A stretch of 64,000 bases of DNA from M3007 sp041392625 (GCA_041392625.1 JAWKLR010000001.1:270916-334915), one strand, 5' to 3'. Shown: positions 7,699 through 16,775, counted from the first letter of the stretch. Translations and numbers: made by a program. Notes: generated by a model not told the origin, from the sequence alone.

Positions 7699-10107
7699 TT
7701 AAATCCAGCGCACACTGCTGCCTTCATCCACGTGTTTTACTTCCAGGATGTGCGGGAAAAAGTCTTTCTGGGTCTCAATATGTGAAACGATGTAAATTTG
7801 CTTGAATTGCTCCTGCAGGTAATTTAGAGCCAGCATGATCTCGTGTCGACGTTCTTCATCCTGGCTTCCAAAAATCTCATCAAAGGCCAGGAACTCGAGC
7901 GCTTGTTCGTTGCCGTTGAGGTCCATGATGGCTTTTGTAATCGCAATGCGAAGACAGAAATTGGCCAGATCAATTTCTCCACCCGAGAACCGGTCAATAG
8001 GGTAGTAAACACCCCCGTCGGCAATGCTGAAATCGAAGTTTTCATCCACCCGAATGTTCTCATACTTACCTTTTGTTATCCGGCTAAACAACTGACTTGC
8101 TTCCTGCGAAATTCCCGGACTGACCCGATCCAAAATCTCTGACTTAAATTGCTTGACTTGCTCCAGTAGTTTTTCCAGCAAGTCCAATTCCGATTGCGTC
8201 TCAGCCAACTCATCCAATACCCGCTGGTGTCTTTGAATTTGATCGTTTTGCTGTTCCAGTTTGTGCTGTGTTTGCAAAAGAGCCGTGTGCATCTCCTGGG
8301 TTTGTGTACGCTGCGCGCGAATGGCCTGATCTGCATTTAAAAAGGCTTCCTTAACCTGGTTGAATGCAGCCTCATCAAACCGGGTAGATTTTAGTTTTTT
8401 CTCAGCCTCCAACTTGCCTTTTTCTGCATCCCCGGTTGCGCGTTTCAGGGCTTCAATTTTTTGGACTTGTTCCGGGATCTCCCGTTTCAAGTAATCTTCT
8501 TCCTTCAGCAGTTGCATGTATTTCGGGGCATCGGCCTCCACTACCTTTTTTAGCTGGTCATAAATCCCCGGTTCAAATTGAACGGCTCCGATTTTATCCA
8601 GGATAACCTGGATCCGGTGGCGTCGGGCTTCCATTTGCTCAAACTGGGAGCGTTCATTTTTCAGTTGCTGCGCCTGTTCACCTAATTTGGCAAGCAATAC
8701 CTTGTGTTTCGAAATTTGTTGTTCGAGTTCTTCGCATGCACTCCGCAGTTGCAGGCCTGCTTCCAGAATTTCACCTTGCTTGTTTTGAAGTTGCGCCCGC
8801 TCGTTCTTTTGCAGGGTTTCCAATTCAGCATTCAGACCATTTACAACAGATTCATAGGCATCTAAAACCGGCTGAAAACAGGTCGGACAGGTCCCGTCTT
8901 TGCCTATTTCCTGAAGTTTGTTCCGTTGAGTCTCCCGGTCGCGAATCCGGCCATCCAGTGCGCCAAGGGCCTTCTCGATTTGCTGGTGTTCGCTTCTTTT
9001 TTGTTCGCGGACTGCTTGTTTGGCAGCCAGCTCGATTTCGAGTTGAGAAAGTTGTTCTTTTAGACTGTTTGTTTGTGTTGTTTGCTCCTCTAAATCACGA
9101 ATACGCTTCAGGCAATCACGCATCGGTCCTTCCAACTCCTTTAACTGGTCCTGATAACCATGTTGATTGACATAATCCTGGCGCGCCTTCTCCTGACTCT
9201 GAAGTTGGGTGAGCCGAGATGCATGTGTTTTTATGAAATCCCTTTGAGCCTCCAGATTTGTTTGCTGTGTAAAGAGCACTTTCTGTTTTTCTTCAGATTC
9301 CTTGAGCTGGGATTCCAAACCTGCAATACGCTCCTTCAGCGTCTCTAATTCTTTTTGTGCAGCATGAAACGCCTGTTGTTTATTGCTTTCGGCCTCAAAC
9401 TGTTCCTGTTTTTTATCCCGGTCTTTTTCTAATTTATCCTGTTTCTTTTTCTCAGCCTCCAGCTCCTTAGTCTGCGTTTTTTCCTGCTTGCCAAGCGCTT
9501 TGATTTCCTTATTTATTGCATCCAGCGCCTCTTTGTCGAGCAGAAACTTTTCCTGGCCAAGCAACTGGTTTTTCAGGGCTTTCCCGTCGGTCGAAATATT
9601 TTTCTGAAGTTTATCCAGGCTGTCAAGCCCAAGCATTTTTCGCACCATTTGGGTGCGGTTGGTGCCGGTGGTGTCTGAGAGTTGTGCAAGTTCTTTTTGG
9701 CCAGAAAAAACGGAGCGCTTAAAGGCATCGCGGTCTAACTTCAGTAATCGAACCACCTCCGTATTCACAGCAGAAGTTCCCTTGGCCAGCAAGACATCGT
9801 TTTTATATAATTCGGCCATTACCGAATCCAGTTTTCGGCCCCGCAAGGTGCGCACAATCCGGTATTGCACCGGCCCCATGCTGAATTCCAGTTGCAACTC
9901 TACACCGGCTTTCGGCTCGGCGAAAGAAGACCGGATTAATTCCTTATTCAATCCGTCCTTTCCGTATAGACAATACAGGATTGCCTCAAAAATGGTGGAC
10001 TTACCCGCTCCGTTTTTACCAATAATTCCAACCAGCCCTTCCTGGAAATTGAGGTCCAGCGTGGCGTACTGTTTGTAATTTGTCAGGTGGAGTGCGTTGA
10101 GGATCAT
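7699..10107 (-). CDS. sbcC: SbcC/Rad50-type nuclease ATPase subunit
   Basis: SMC-like ATPase of 802 residues that with SbcD opens hairpins and processes double-strand breaks. Walker A is GKNGAGKST at residues 30-38. Long heptad-rich coiled coils run from about 185 to 400 and 440 to 680, separated by the zinc hook CPTC at residues 407-410 that dimerises two molecules. The ABC signature FSGGEIDLANFCLRIAI and Walker B LEFLAFDEIFGSQDEER complete the C-terminal ATPase lobe. The length is typical of the shorter Bacteroidota Rad50/SbcC proteins. sbcD lies 66 bp upstream in the same direction, the usual nuclease-then-ATPase order. Given the many perfect hairpin repeats in this window, a hairpin nuclease is a relevant neighbour. 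Confidence 0.93.
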   Translation of the reverse strand: MILNALHLTNYKQYATLDLNFQEGLVGIIGKNGAGKSTIFEAILYCLYGKDGLNKELIRSSFAEPKAGVELQLEFSMGPVQYRIVRTLRGRKLDSVMAELYKNDVLLAKGTSAVNTEVVRLLKLDRDAFKRSVFSGQKELAQLSDTTGTNRTQMVRKMLGLDSLDKLQKNISTDGKALKNQLLGQEKFLLDKEALDAINKEIKALGKQEKTQTKELEAEKKKQDKLEKDRDKKQEQFEAESNKQQAFHAAQKELETLKERIAGLESQLKESEEKQKVLFTQQTNLEAQRDFIKTHASRLTQLQSQEKARQDYVNQHGYQDQLKELEGPMRDCLKRIRDLEEQTTQTNSLKEQLSQLEIELAAKQAVREQKRSEHQQIEKALGALDGRIRDRETQRNKLQEIGKDGTCPTCFQPVLDAYESVVNGLNAELETLQKNERAQLQNKQGEILEAGLQLRSACEELEQQISKHKVLLAKLGEQAQQLKNERSQFEQMEARRHRIQVILDKIGAVQFEPGIYDQLKKVVEADAPKYMQLLKEEDYLKREIPEQVQKIEALKRATGDAEKGKLEAEKKLKSTRFDEAAFNQVKEAFLNADQAIRAQRTQTQEMHTALLQTQHKLEQQNDQIQRHQRVLDELAETQSELDLLEKLLEQVKQFKSEILDRVSPGISQEASQLFSRITKGKYENIRVDENFDFSIADGGVYYPIDRFSGGEIDLANFCLRIAITKAIMDLNGNEQALEFLAFDEIFGSQDEERRHEIMLALNYLQEQFKQIYIVSHIETQKDFFPHILEVKHVDEGSSVRWI

Positions 10108-10173
10108 TTGTGGTTAACTTGAATCTTATTGGGCTTGAATGCGTTTTGAAAGGTTTGGCGTGTGTGCGAAAAC

Positions 10174-11292
10174 TTATTCAAGGCTTCTGAAATAATAGGC
10201 TGCTTTGTCTTGCAGTGCCTTGGCCGTTGATTCGTCGTCTTTGTATTTTTCCGAAATGTATTGAAAAAAGAGGCTGTCCAGTTTATCGAAGTTGGCATCG
10301 GTCATGGAGCCTGCTATGCGTTCTTTGCTCCAGATTTTGCGGCGTGGAATAAGATGAAAACAGTCGGGTAAGTGCTCGCGAATAGTTTTGTTACTGATCT
10401 CAAGGGATTGTTCAAGTCGGATATCCAGCAAATTGACCGATACAATGGCTCCTTGTGTTTTGTTTTTTATACCAAAATCAGCAAGATGTTGTAGAATTTC
10501 GTCAACCTGGAGGTCGTGACATTTCTTCAGTTCCAGTTTGAGCCAGGAGCGCGTGGGGATGCCGTGGAACTGATGCGCGCCATTGCTTGAATCCAGCAGG
10601 ATAAAGCCTTTGGTGGATTCGTGCTCCGTATCGCTAAACCGCTCGGTTGAGCCGGAATACCAGGCATTGGGATGGAGATCAACCGATTGGTAATCGTGCC
10701 AGTGACCCAGGGCGACGTATTGAAATTGTTTGAGTTTGATTTCAAAAGCAGCAGGGAATACCTGCTCCCCATATTCCTCCATCAGGAAGCGCTTGCCCAG
10801 CGAGGTGTGTAAAAGCAATACGTTGAATTTGTCTTTTTGGGGCTCCATCCGATCCAACTCCTGGTTGAGTTTTCGGGTGTCGTTGATGTGCGGAACCCCA
10901 TGAATTGCCAAATCTCCTAACTCGAAACACTCCCAGGTGTCGCCAAAAAACGGGTGAACACAAGCAAGCGACCGGAAGGCCTTGAGAATGGGGCTGGTGT
11001 AAATGGTCTTTGGCGTTTCGTGGTTTCCGGCAATCAGAACAATGGGGATATTGGCCTGGCACAGTCGACTCAATTGCTCCAAGGCAAAAGTAAGCGCCCT
11101 GTTGGAGGGGCTGGGTCGGTGAAAGAAATCGCCGGAGTGAATAATCAAATCCGGTTTTAAATCCAGCGCCTGATCTATCACATACCGAAATGCATCATAT
11201 ACATCCTGCTCCCGGGCATTGATCCCGTCTGTGGTGACTTGATCGAATGCCTGAAAGCCCAGGTGGGTGTCAGAGAAATGAAGGATGCGCAT
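10174..11292 (-). CDS. sbcD: SbcD/Mre11-type nuclease subunit
   Basis: Calcineurin-like metallophosphoesterase of 372 residues, the nuclease partner of SbcC. Metal-binding motifs appear in the family order: FSDTHLG (Asp8, His10), HSGDFFHRPSPSNRA, IAGNHETP, LLLHTSLGKR and VALGHWHDYQ. The C-terminal third is the ATPase-contact and capping region. The ATG at 11292 gives the standard MRILHFSDTHLG start. It is the first gene of a leftward sbcD-sbcC pair; the divergent 252-bp gap to the lipoprotein at 11545 must hold both promoters. Confidence 0.93.
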   Translation of the reverse strand: MRILHFSDTHLGFQAFDQVTTDGINAREQDVYDAFRYVIDQALDLKPDLIIHSGDFFHRPSPSNRALTFALEQLSRLCQANIPIVLIAGNHETPKTIYTSPILKAFRSLACVHPFFGDTWECFELGDLAIHGVPHINDTRKLNQELDRMEPQKDKFNVLLLHTSLGKRFLMEEYGEQVFPAAFEIKLKQFQYVALGHWHDYQSVDLHPNAWYSGSTERFSDTEHESTKGFILLDSSNGAHQFHGIPTRSWLKLELKKCHDLQVDEILQHLADFGIKNKTQGAIVSVNLLDIRLEQSLEISNKTIREHLPDCFHLIPRRKIWSKERIAGSMTDANFDKLDSLFFQYISEKYKDDESTAKALQDKAAYYFRSLE

Positions 11293-11544
11293 GTTGCAAA
11301 AATCAATAAAAAATGTTTAGGACCCGGACTCTCCCGGAATTATTTTTTTGCCGCCTGGAAGAAATTGAATGCAGATCCAGGACACTGCTATGTAAAAACC
11401 AAGATGGTCAGAAATCCGACAGTTTATATGTAAACAGGGCTTAAAAAGCGGATTTGTGCCGGAGTTTCGGTATTCTTGGGTTTGTTTCAGGATTTTAAGT
11501 TCCAAATACGTCTTTAGATTTTTTGCTGATCAAATAAAACAACC

Positions 11545-12663
11545 ATGCGACGGATAGCCTATACAACCAGTCTTTGTTTATTACTTTTAATTTTTTCATG
11601 TCAAAAAGAGGATGGTTTTACCACTACTGTGCAACCTGCTGTACAACAGACCCGGGTGCAGCTGGTCAGTGAAACATTTGAAGATAAATCCTTGCTGATG
11701 GTTGCAGAGTCCAGGCTGGGTTTGTACACGGCATTCATTGCGGGCGATCATCCGGGAGATGGACTTGTTTTTCGCGCTGTTCAGGATAGCCTGCCGATTA
11801 TTTTGACAGACCGGAATGGCAATTATTATGATGTTTGGGGGACCGTGCAACACGGTCCGGATAAAGGTGCGCAATTGCCACCTGCACAGGGGATGATGGC
11901 CTATTGGTTTGCCTGGGGCGCATTCTATCCCGGATGCAGTCTGTATGAACACGCAGATATCCAGGCTCCGGAGCCTCCTCCGGGAGATTGGAACTGGCAG
12001 ATTCCTTATGCGCTGTTTGCTCAGGGAGCATTGCCAGGGGCAATTCCGTCAATTGATCAGCCTATATACCTCGACCGGGAAATTGACTATCCGGAATATC
12101 TTGTAGACACTACTCTGTGTCTGGTCATAAAAATAGGGGAGGAGGTGCTGGTGTATCCGCACCCGGTATTGCAATGGCATGAAGTGGTGAATGAAACTCG
12201 TGGGGGCGTATCGTTTTCTGTTATGTATTGCCCACTTACAGGCTCGGGTTGTGTTTGGAACCGCGAGGTTCAGGGCCAAACGATGGAGCTGGAAGTTTCA
12301 GGACTGTTGTATAACGGAAATCTGATTGCCAAGGACCGGGTTAGCGGGTCGCATTGGTCGCAAATGTTGCACGATGCAGTTCAAGGGCCTTTCTCAGGTG
12401 CCAGGGCCGAGTCAATTCAAACGCTGGAACTTCCATTGGAATCAGTGCGACGCTTGTTTCGGTCATTTAAAATGCTCAGTGATCAAACCGGGTATGATTG
12501 GGAATATGGAAATTTCCCGTGTGGCGATTATTGTACCAACCACGATCGGATGTTTTATTCCATTTTCTTTGATGATCCCCGGGCCCAACGCAAAGACAGA
12601 ACCTATGGGGTTATGGTAAATGGGAAAGCACGTGTTTTCCACCCCAAATCATTTGATAATTAG
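11545..12663 (+). CDS. DUF3179 domain lipoprotein
   Basis: A 372-residue predicted lipoprotein: MRRIAYTTSLCLLLLIFSC gives a lipobox with acylated Cys19. The C-terminal two thirds match DUF3179: VLQWHEVVNET, then SFSVMYCPLTGSGCVWNRE, then LEVSGLLYNGNLIAKDR and SGSHWSQMLHDAVQGP. The conserved Cys of YCPLTGSG and nearby Trp/His residues suggest a ligand or cofactor site, but the function of DUF3179 is not established. The N-terminal segment (about 30-160) is variable. It is monocistronic and ends 9 bp from the convergent purN gene. Confidence 0.75.
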   Translation: MRRIAYTTSLCLLLLIFSCQKEDGFTTTVQPAVQQTRVQLVSETFEDKSLLMVAESRLGLYTAFIAGDHPGDGLVFRAVQDSLPIILTDRNGNYYDVWGTVQHGPDKGAQLPPAQGMMAYWFAWGAFYPGCSLYEHADIQAPEPPPGDWNWQIPYALFAQGALPGAIPSIDQPIYLDREIDYPEYLVDTTLCLVIKIGEEVLVYPHPVLQWHEVVNETRGGVSFSVMYCPLTGSGCVWNREVQGQTMELEVSGLLYNGNLIAKDRVSGSHWSQMLHDAVQGPFSGARAESIQTLELPLESVRRLFRSFKMLSDQTGYDWEYGNFPCGDYCTNHDRMFYSIFFDDPRAQRKDRTYGVMVNGKARVFHPKSFDN

Positions 12664-12672
12664 CGTACACGC

Positions 12673-13247
12673 TTAATCAGCCAACATCCATTCTTCAATT
12701 ACTCTGGGGTAATTGGCGTGCTCAAGTGCTAACACGTTGGCTGCTATGGTATCCGGATCATCTTCCGGGTTGATTGGACAACTAGCCTGAAAAAGTGTTC
12801 GCCCTTCATCATATTTTGCATTAACGAGGTGGATGGTAATTCCACTTTCTGTTTCACCTGCTGCTTTGACAGCCTCGTGCACATGGTGCCCGTACATGCC
12901 CTTTCCGCCGTATTTGGGCAGCAAAGCGGGATGGATGTTGACCATCTTATCCGGGAATTCTTCGATCAGGTATGCTGGTATCAGCCAGAAAACCGGCCAG
13001 GGCAATGTAGTCAATACCATGTTCTGACAGCGTATCCAGGATTTCGCGTTGTTCGTAAAATGACTCCCGCTGTATGATGTGGGTAGGAATGCCGAACGAT
13101 TCAGCAATTTCAAGAACACCTGCTTTTTTCTATTGGAAACAACCAGGCCTACTGCAATTTCGGGGTGATCTTGAAAGTATTCCATGATTTTGCGGGCATT
13201 GGAGCCGGTGCCGGAAGCAAAAATGGCAAGTTGGATTTCTTTTTCAT
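12673..13247 (-). pseudogene. purN: phosphoribosylglycinamide formyltransferase, frameshifted
   Basis: PurN makes formyl-GAR in purine synthesis. The C-terminal half is intact: MVNIHPALLPKYGGKGMYG contains the catalytic Asn and His, and HLVNAKYDEGRTLFQ has the catalytic Asp. The N-terminal half needs three frame corrections. Adding one A to the A5 run at 13240-13244 gives MKKEIQLAIFASGTGSN. Adding one A to the A6 run at 13124-13129 restores VVSNRKKAGVLEIAESFG and HIIQRESFYEQREILDTLSE through IALAGFL. A further 2-base loss near 12981-12992 joins AGFL to LIPAYLIEEF. Protein similarity is kept through all three frames and two lesions are one-base homopolymer losses, so sequencing error is likelier than decay. 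An uninterrupted out-of-frame reading covers 12673-13272. Confidence 0.8.
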
Positions 13248-13323
13248 ATTGTATGGGTGAGGGGCATCTCAAAAGATGAACTAAAGAAAACGTTCAGATA
13301 GGAATAGCCATTAAGGCATTTAA

Positions 13324-14190
13324 CTAAAGCAGTAAATCCAGGATTGCAAGGCTTCCAAATACGAGGCTGGCAATGCCATTGGTAGTGAAAAATGCCAGAT
13401 TCACCTTGCTCAGATCATTTGGTCTTACCAGGGTATGTTGATAAAACAAGAGACTGAGAAAAAGTCCGGTTCCAATCCACAGCAGCCATCCCGTTTCATG
13501 TGGAAGGCTGCTCTGAACAGCACTGGTTCCCAATACAAGAAGTGCCGCCGTACCTAAATGCAGCCATTCCGAAAGGCGGAGCGATTTGGCAGTGCCCAGC
13601 CAGGTAGGCACCGAATGGAGTTGGAGCGATTTGTCAAAATCTTCATCTTGGAGGGCATAGATAATGTCAAAACCCGCAGTCCAGAAAAGAACTGCTAATC
13701 CATACCAGATGCTGGCCATTCCAAATGATTCGCGCACTGCAAGGTAGGCGCCAACCGGGGCAAGGGCCAGACCAAGGCCCAAAACAAAATGGCAAAGCCA
13801 GGTAAACCGTTTGGTATAACTATAGCCCAGGACTACAGCCAATGCCACTGGTGAAAGGTAAAAACAGAGTGGGTTTAAGAACCAGCAGGTGACAATAAAA
13901 AGCAGGCAATTAATCACAACAAAAGTAAGCGCTGCGGAAGGTGAAATCACTCCGGCTGGAATTTCCCGTTGTGTCGTGCGTGGATTTTGTGCGTCAATAT
14001 CCCGATCGAGCCAGCGATTAAACGCCATGGCTGCACTGCGGGCAAATACCATACAAAGAACCACACCGATGAAAACCCGAATCGGTACATTTCCATCCTG
14101 CTCGGTATAGGCGATGAAAAATCCGGTCAGCGCAAAAGGCAATGCAAAGATCGTGTGGCTGAATTTGACCAGGGATAAATAATTTTTCAT
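13324..14190 (-). CDS. UbiA-family prenyltransferase (4-hydroxybenzoate/menaquinone-type)
   Basis: Integral membrane prenyltransferase of 288 residues with about eight hydrophobic segments. The first Asp-rich motif is NRWLDRDIDAQNPRTTQRE, which binds Mg-prenyl diphosphate; the second is around DIIYALQDEDFD. The sequence is close to bacterial 4-hydroxybenzoate polyprenyltransferases. In a menaquinone-using Bacteroidota this branch is often the prenyltransferase of the futalosine pathway (MqnP), but no other mqn gene is in the window, so that is inference. The ATG at 14190 (MKNYLSLVKFSHT) is chosen over an upstream one at 14241 because it starts the first conserved helix. Confidence 0.82.
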   Translation of the reverse strand: MKNYLSLVKFSHTIFALPFALTGFFIAYTEQDGNVPIRVFIGVVLCMVFARSAAMAFNRWLDRDIDAQNPRTTQREIPAGVISPSAALTFVVINCLLFIVTCWFLNPLCFYLSPVALAVVLGYSYTKRFTWLCHFVLGLGLALAPVGAYLAVRESFGMASIWYGLAVLFWTAGFDIIYALQDEDFDKSLQLHSVPTWLGTAKSLRLSEWLHLGTAALLVLGTSAVQSSLPHETGWLLWIGTGLFLSLLFYQHTLVRPNDLSKVNLAFFTTNGIASLVFGSLAILDLLL

Positions 14191-14394
14191 GAGGCAAAAA
14201 TGCACTATTTTAGTGTTTTTGACGTCTAAGTATGTGTGCAATTTTTACTATTGCATTGAAATTATACGAGAGGGTGTCTGAGATTCGCCTCAGAATGGAA
14301 ATTTGGACATCCTTTAATCCGATCATCCCTGCTTGCGAATTTACCAGACCCCAAACAGAAAACAGCCTATTAACTATCAGCATACATCAATTGA

Positions 14395-14832
14395 ATGAAA
14401 ACTAAATCTGTTTTATTAAACCTCCTTTTTCTGCTCCTCCCACTTGCTATTTGGGCACAACAAAGTTCAAAGGCATTAGGGGTATGGAAAATGGTGGACG
14501 ACCGAACCGGCATAGCCAAAAGCCACATCAAACTGTATGACCACAATGGAAAAGTATATGGCAAGGTGGTAAAAACACTGCATCCCTCTGCCAATCATTT
14601 ATGCGATAAGTGCACCGACTACCGCAAGAATCAACCTATGTTGGGCATGGTAATTATTGAAGGCCTGGAATACAAGGATGGTTATTTGAAGAACGGAAAG
14701 GTGCTTTTTCCCAAACAAGGGAAATGGTACGATGTGGAGATATGGTTACAGCCTGGAGATGCCAATACCCTTGTACTGAGAGGATATTGGGGGCCGTTCT
14801 TCCGTACACAATATTGGACACGGGTCGAATAA
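14395..14832 (+). CDS. DUF2147 secreted protein
   Basis: A 145-residue exported protein with the signal peptide MKTKSVLLNLLFLLLPLAIWAQ. The mature part matches DUF2147: ALGVWKMVDDRTGIAKSHIK, YDHNGKVYGKVVKTLHPS, a CDKC pair, MLGMVIIEGLEYKDGYLKNG and ending in GYWGPFFRTQYWTRVE. The fold is thought to be lipocalin-like; no function is established. Other DUF2147 proteins in Bacteroidota often sit beside envelope and lipid genes, as here upstream of fabH, but a repeat module separates the two. Confidence 0.8.
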   Translation: MKTKSVLLNLLFLLLPLAIWAQQSSKALGVWKMVDDRTGIAKSHIKLYDHNGKVYGKVVKTLHPSANHLCDKCTDYRKNQPMLGMVIIEGLEYKDGYLKNGKVLFPKQGKWYDVEIWLQPGDANTLVLRGYWGPFFRTQYWTRVE

Positions 14833-14837
14833 AACCT

Positions 14838-14956
14838 GTTTGTCTGTTCATGTGTTTCATTCGCCTCTGCGAGGCTTTGTTTATTTGTTTATATTTTGAA
14901 GGGAGGGCAAAGGCAAGTCTTGCCCCTACAAATATTCTGACCACTGACCACTGGAA
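14838..14956. repeat. dispersed intergenic repeat: GCCTC hairpin, CTTGCCC inverted repeat, GACCACT direct repeats
   Basis: This module fills most of the gap between the DUF2147 gene and fabH. It contains, in order, a perfect 5-bp stem with a three-base loop (GCCTC TGC GAGGC, 14863-14875), the spacer TTTGTTTATTTGTTTAT, an imperfect GGGCAA/TTGCCC inverted repeat near 14897-14918, and a GACCACTGACCACT direct repeat near 14939. The same order recurs at 62685-62765 before the DUF72 gene, so it is one composite element copied to two places. Confidence 0.85.
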
Positions 14957-14985
14957 TTGGTGTATTCGGATTTCCCAATATTATC

Positions 14986-14993
14986 TACCTTTG
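14986..14993 (+). promoter_or_regulatory. TAnnTTTG-type -7 element of fabH
   Basis: TACCTTTG lies 18 bp upstream of the fabH ATG and matches the Bacteroidota primary-sigma -7 consensus TAnnTTTG. The nearest TTG upstream is 26 bp away, longer than the usual 17-23 bp spacing, so the -33 part is unclear. It would give a short leader of about 10-15 nt. Confidence 0.5.
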
Positions 14994-15011
14994 CGGCATA
15001 AATTTTAAATT

Positions 15012-16013
15012 ATGCCAACAAAAGTACGTGCAGCAATTACTGGAGTTCAGGGATGGGTTCCGGAAGACAGGCTGACTAATTTCGATCTGGAAAAACTCGT
15101 TGACACAAACAATGAGTGGATCACAACCCGCACAGGAATTAAAGAGCGCCGCATCCTGAAGACTCCCGGATGGGCTACAAGTGATATGTGTGCTGAAGCC
15201 GTAAAAGGACTTCTGGAAAAAACAAATACCAGCCCGGATGAAATTCAGATGGTTATTGTCGGAACAGTAACCGGTGATATGGTATTCCCTGACACGGCTA
15301 ATACCGTATGTGATAAAGTTGGTATCCGCAATGCTTTTGGATACGATATCAATGCAGCCTGCTCTGGATTTTTGTACGCGCTGGCAACGGGAGCACAGTT
15401 TATCCAGGCTGGTACCTTCAAGAAGGTAATTGTAGTTGGGGCTGACATGATGTCCTCTATCATAGATTATCAGGACCGGAATACCTGTGTCATTTTTGGC
15501 GATGGTGCCGGAGCTGTCTTATTGGAACCAACTGAGGATGGAACCGGCATCCAGGATTTTGTGTTAAAAGCCGATGGTGCCGGTCGCGAGTTTTTACACA
15601 TGAAAGCCGGCGGTTCGCTAAAGCCTGCAAGTTCGGAAACCGTAGCAGCCCGGGAACACTACGTGTACCAGGAAGGGAAGCGGGTATTTAAGTATGCTGT
15701 AGAAGGTATGGTAAATACCGTGAAGGAGGTGCTTAAACGAAACGAACTCAGCGTGGATGATGTCAGCTGGGTTGTACCCCACCAGGCCAACATGCGCATC
15801 ATTACCTCGGTTGCCAGTATGCTGGATGTTCCGATGGATCGTGTTACGCTCAACATTGAGCGGTATGGAAATACTACTGCCGGAACATTGCCGCTGTGTA
15901 TGTGGGAATATGAGGACCGGTTTAAAAAAGGCGACAACATTGTGTTGACTGCATTCGGGGGTGGATTCACCTGGGGGTCCTTGCTTTTGAAGTGGGGGTA
16001 TGACCCAAAATAG
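15012..16013 (+). CDS. fabH: beta-ketoacyl-ACP synthase III
   Basis: Condenses acetyl-CoA with malonyl-ACP to start fatty-acid synthesis. The 333-residue protein has the Cys-His-Asn triad: Cys117 in DINAACSGFLYAL, His257 in VVPHQANMR and Asn287 in ERYGNTTAGT. GDGAGAVLLEP and FGGGFTWGSLLLKWG at the end are typical. The ATG at 15012 enters directly into the first strand. It heads the fabH-efp-accB-accC group found in many Bacteroidota; rpmF and plsX, which often precede fabH, are missing here, and a repeat module occupies the upstream gap. Confidence 0.95.
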   Translation: MPTKVRAAITGVQGWVPEDRLTNFDLEKLVDTNNEWITTRTGIKERRILKTPGWATSDMCAEAVKGLLEKTNTSPDEIQMVIVGTVTGDMVFPDTANTVCDKVGIRNAFGYDINAACSGFLYALATGAQFIQAGTFKKVIVVGADMMSSIIDYQDRNTCVIFGDGAGAVLLEPTEDGTGIQDFVLKADGAGREFLHMKAGGSLKPASSETVAAREHYVYQEGKRVFKYAVEGMVNTVKEVLKRNELSVDDVSWVVPHQANMRIITSVASMLDVPMDRVTLNIERYGNTTAGTLPLCMWEYEDRFKKGDNIVLTAFGGGFTWGSLLLKWGYDPK

Positions 16014-16098
16014 GGCAGTTTTTGCCTTTTAAATACCATATTCAACTGGTGCAATCTTCAATTTGAAAATCAAGGGGTGCATTCAAGGAAAAAAGCCC

Positions 16099-16106
16099 TA
16101 CTTTTG
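16099..16106 (+). promoter_or_regulatory. TAnnTTTG-type -7 element of efp
   Basis: TACTTTTG sits 55 bp before the efp start and matches TAnnTTTG. A well spaced TTG is not evident, so only the -7 half is supported. It suggests efp can be transcribed separately from fabH. Confidence 0.4.
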
Positions 16107-16161
16107 CGCCGCTTTTTTCAACCAATTCCGAATGACATTCGGCTAAAAAACAAATAAGATC

Positions 16162-16728
16162 ATGGCAACGACGGCAGATATCCGCAACGGCCTGTGTATT
16201 GAACACAACAACGACATCTACAAAGTAATCGATTTTTCGCGTTTCCAGGTTGGTCGCGGAAGTGGTAAAATGTGGACCAAACTGAAAAGTACTACAACCG
16301 GGAAAATCATCGAGCATACCTTCCAGAGCGGTCATACCATTACAGAGGTGCGCGTTGAACGCCGCCAGATGCAATTCCTGTATAAGGAAGAAATGGGCTA
16401 CATGCTTATGGATCAGGAATCCTACGAGCAAATTACGCTTCCAGATGAAATGATCGATAACGGTCAGTTTTTGAAAGAAGGTGATATCGTAGATGTGTTG
16501 TACCACTCCGGTAAGGAAGTGCCACTTTCTGCGGAGATTCCACAGAACGTAGAACTTGAAATTACCTACACCGAACCTGGATTGAAAGGGGATACTGCAA
16601 CGAATACCCTGAAACTCGCAACAGTAGAAACCGGAGCGGAAGTAAAGGTGCCGTTGTTCTGCAACACCGGAGATGTAATCAAAATTGATACAGCCTCAGG
16701 AAACTATTTGGAGCGGGTTAAAAAGTAA
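16162..16728 (+). CDS. efp: elongation factor P
   Basis: Ribosome-binding factor of 188 residues that relieves stalling at polyproline motifs. KOW-like domain I, then two OB domains; TYTEPGLKGDTATNTLK and the C-terminal GDVIKIDTASGNYLERVK are diagnostic. The tip loop of domain I, normally PGKG with a modifiable Lys, reads QVGRGSGKMWTKLK, so the position equivalent to the modified Lys appears to be Arg32. Arg at this position is the rhamnosylated residue in EarP-type EF-P, but that family has different surrounding residues. Whether this one is modified, and by what, is open. The start matches the family (MATTADIRNGL). Confidence 0.93.
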   Translation: MATTADIRNGLCIEHNNDIYKVIDFSRFQVGRGSGKMWTKLKSTTTGKIIEHTFQSGHTITEVRVERRQMQFLYKEEMGYMLMDQESYEQITLPDEMIDNGQFLKEGDIVDVLYHSGKEVPLSAEIPQNVELEITYTEPGLKGDTATNTLKLATVETGAEVKVPLFCNTGDVIKIDTASGNYLERVKK

Positions 16729-16755
16729 TTTCGTTCCGGTTTTTAAATTTTAGGG

Positions 16756-16775
16756 CAACTAAAGCAGTTGTTTTT
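16756..16775 (+). terminator. weak hairpin with T5 tract after efp
   Basis: CAACT-aaagc-AGTTG followed by TTTTT, 28 bp after the efp stop. The 5-bp stem is weak, so it may only attenuate transcription into accB. Confidence 0.35.

Noticed and set aside
7699..11292. SbcCD as part of an anti-phage island
   Set aside because: No restriction, toxin-antitoxin, retron or other defence gene is nearby; this is the usual repair gene pair.
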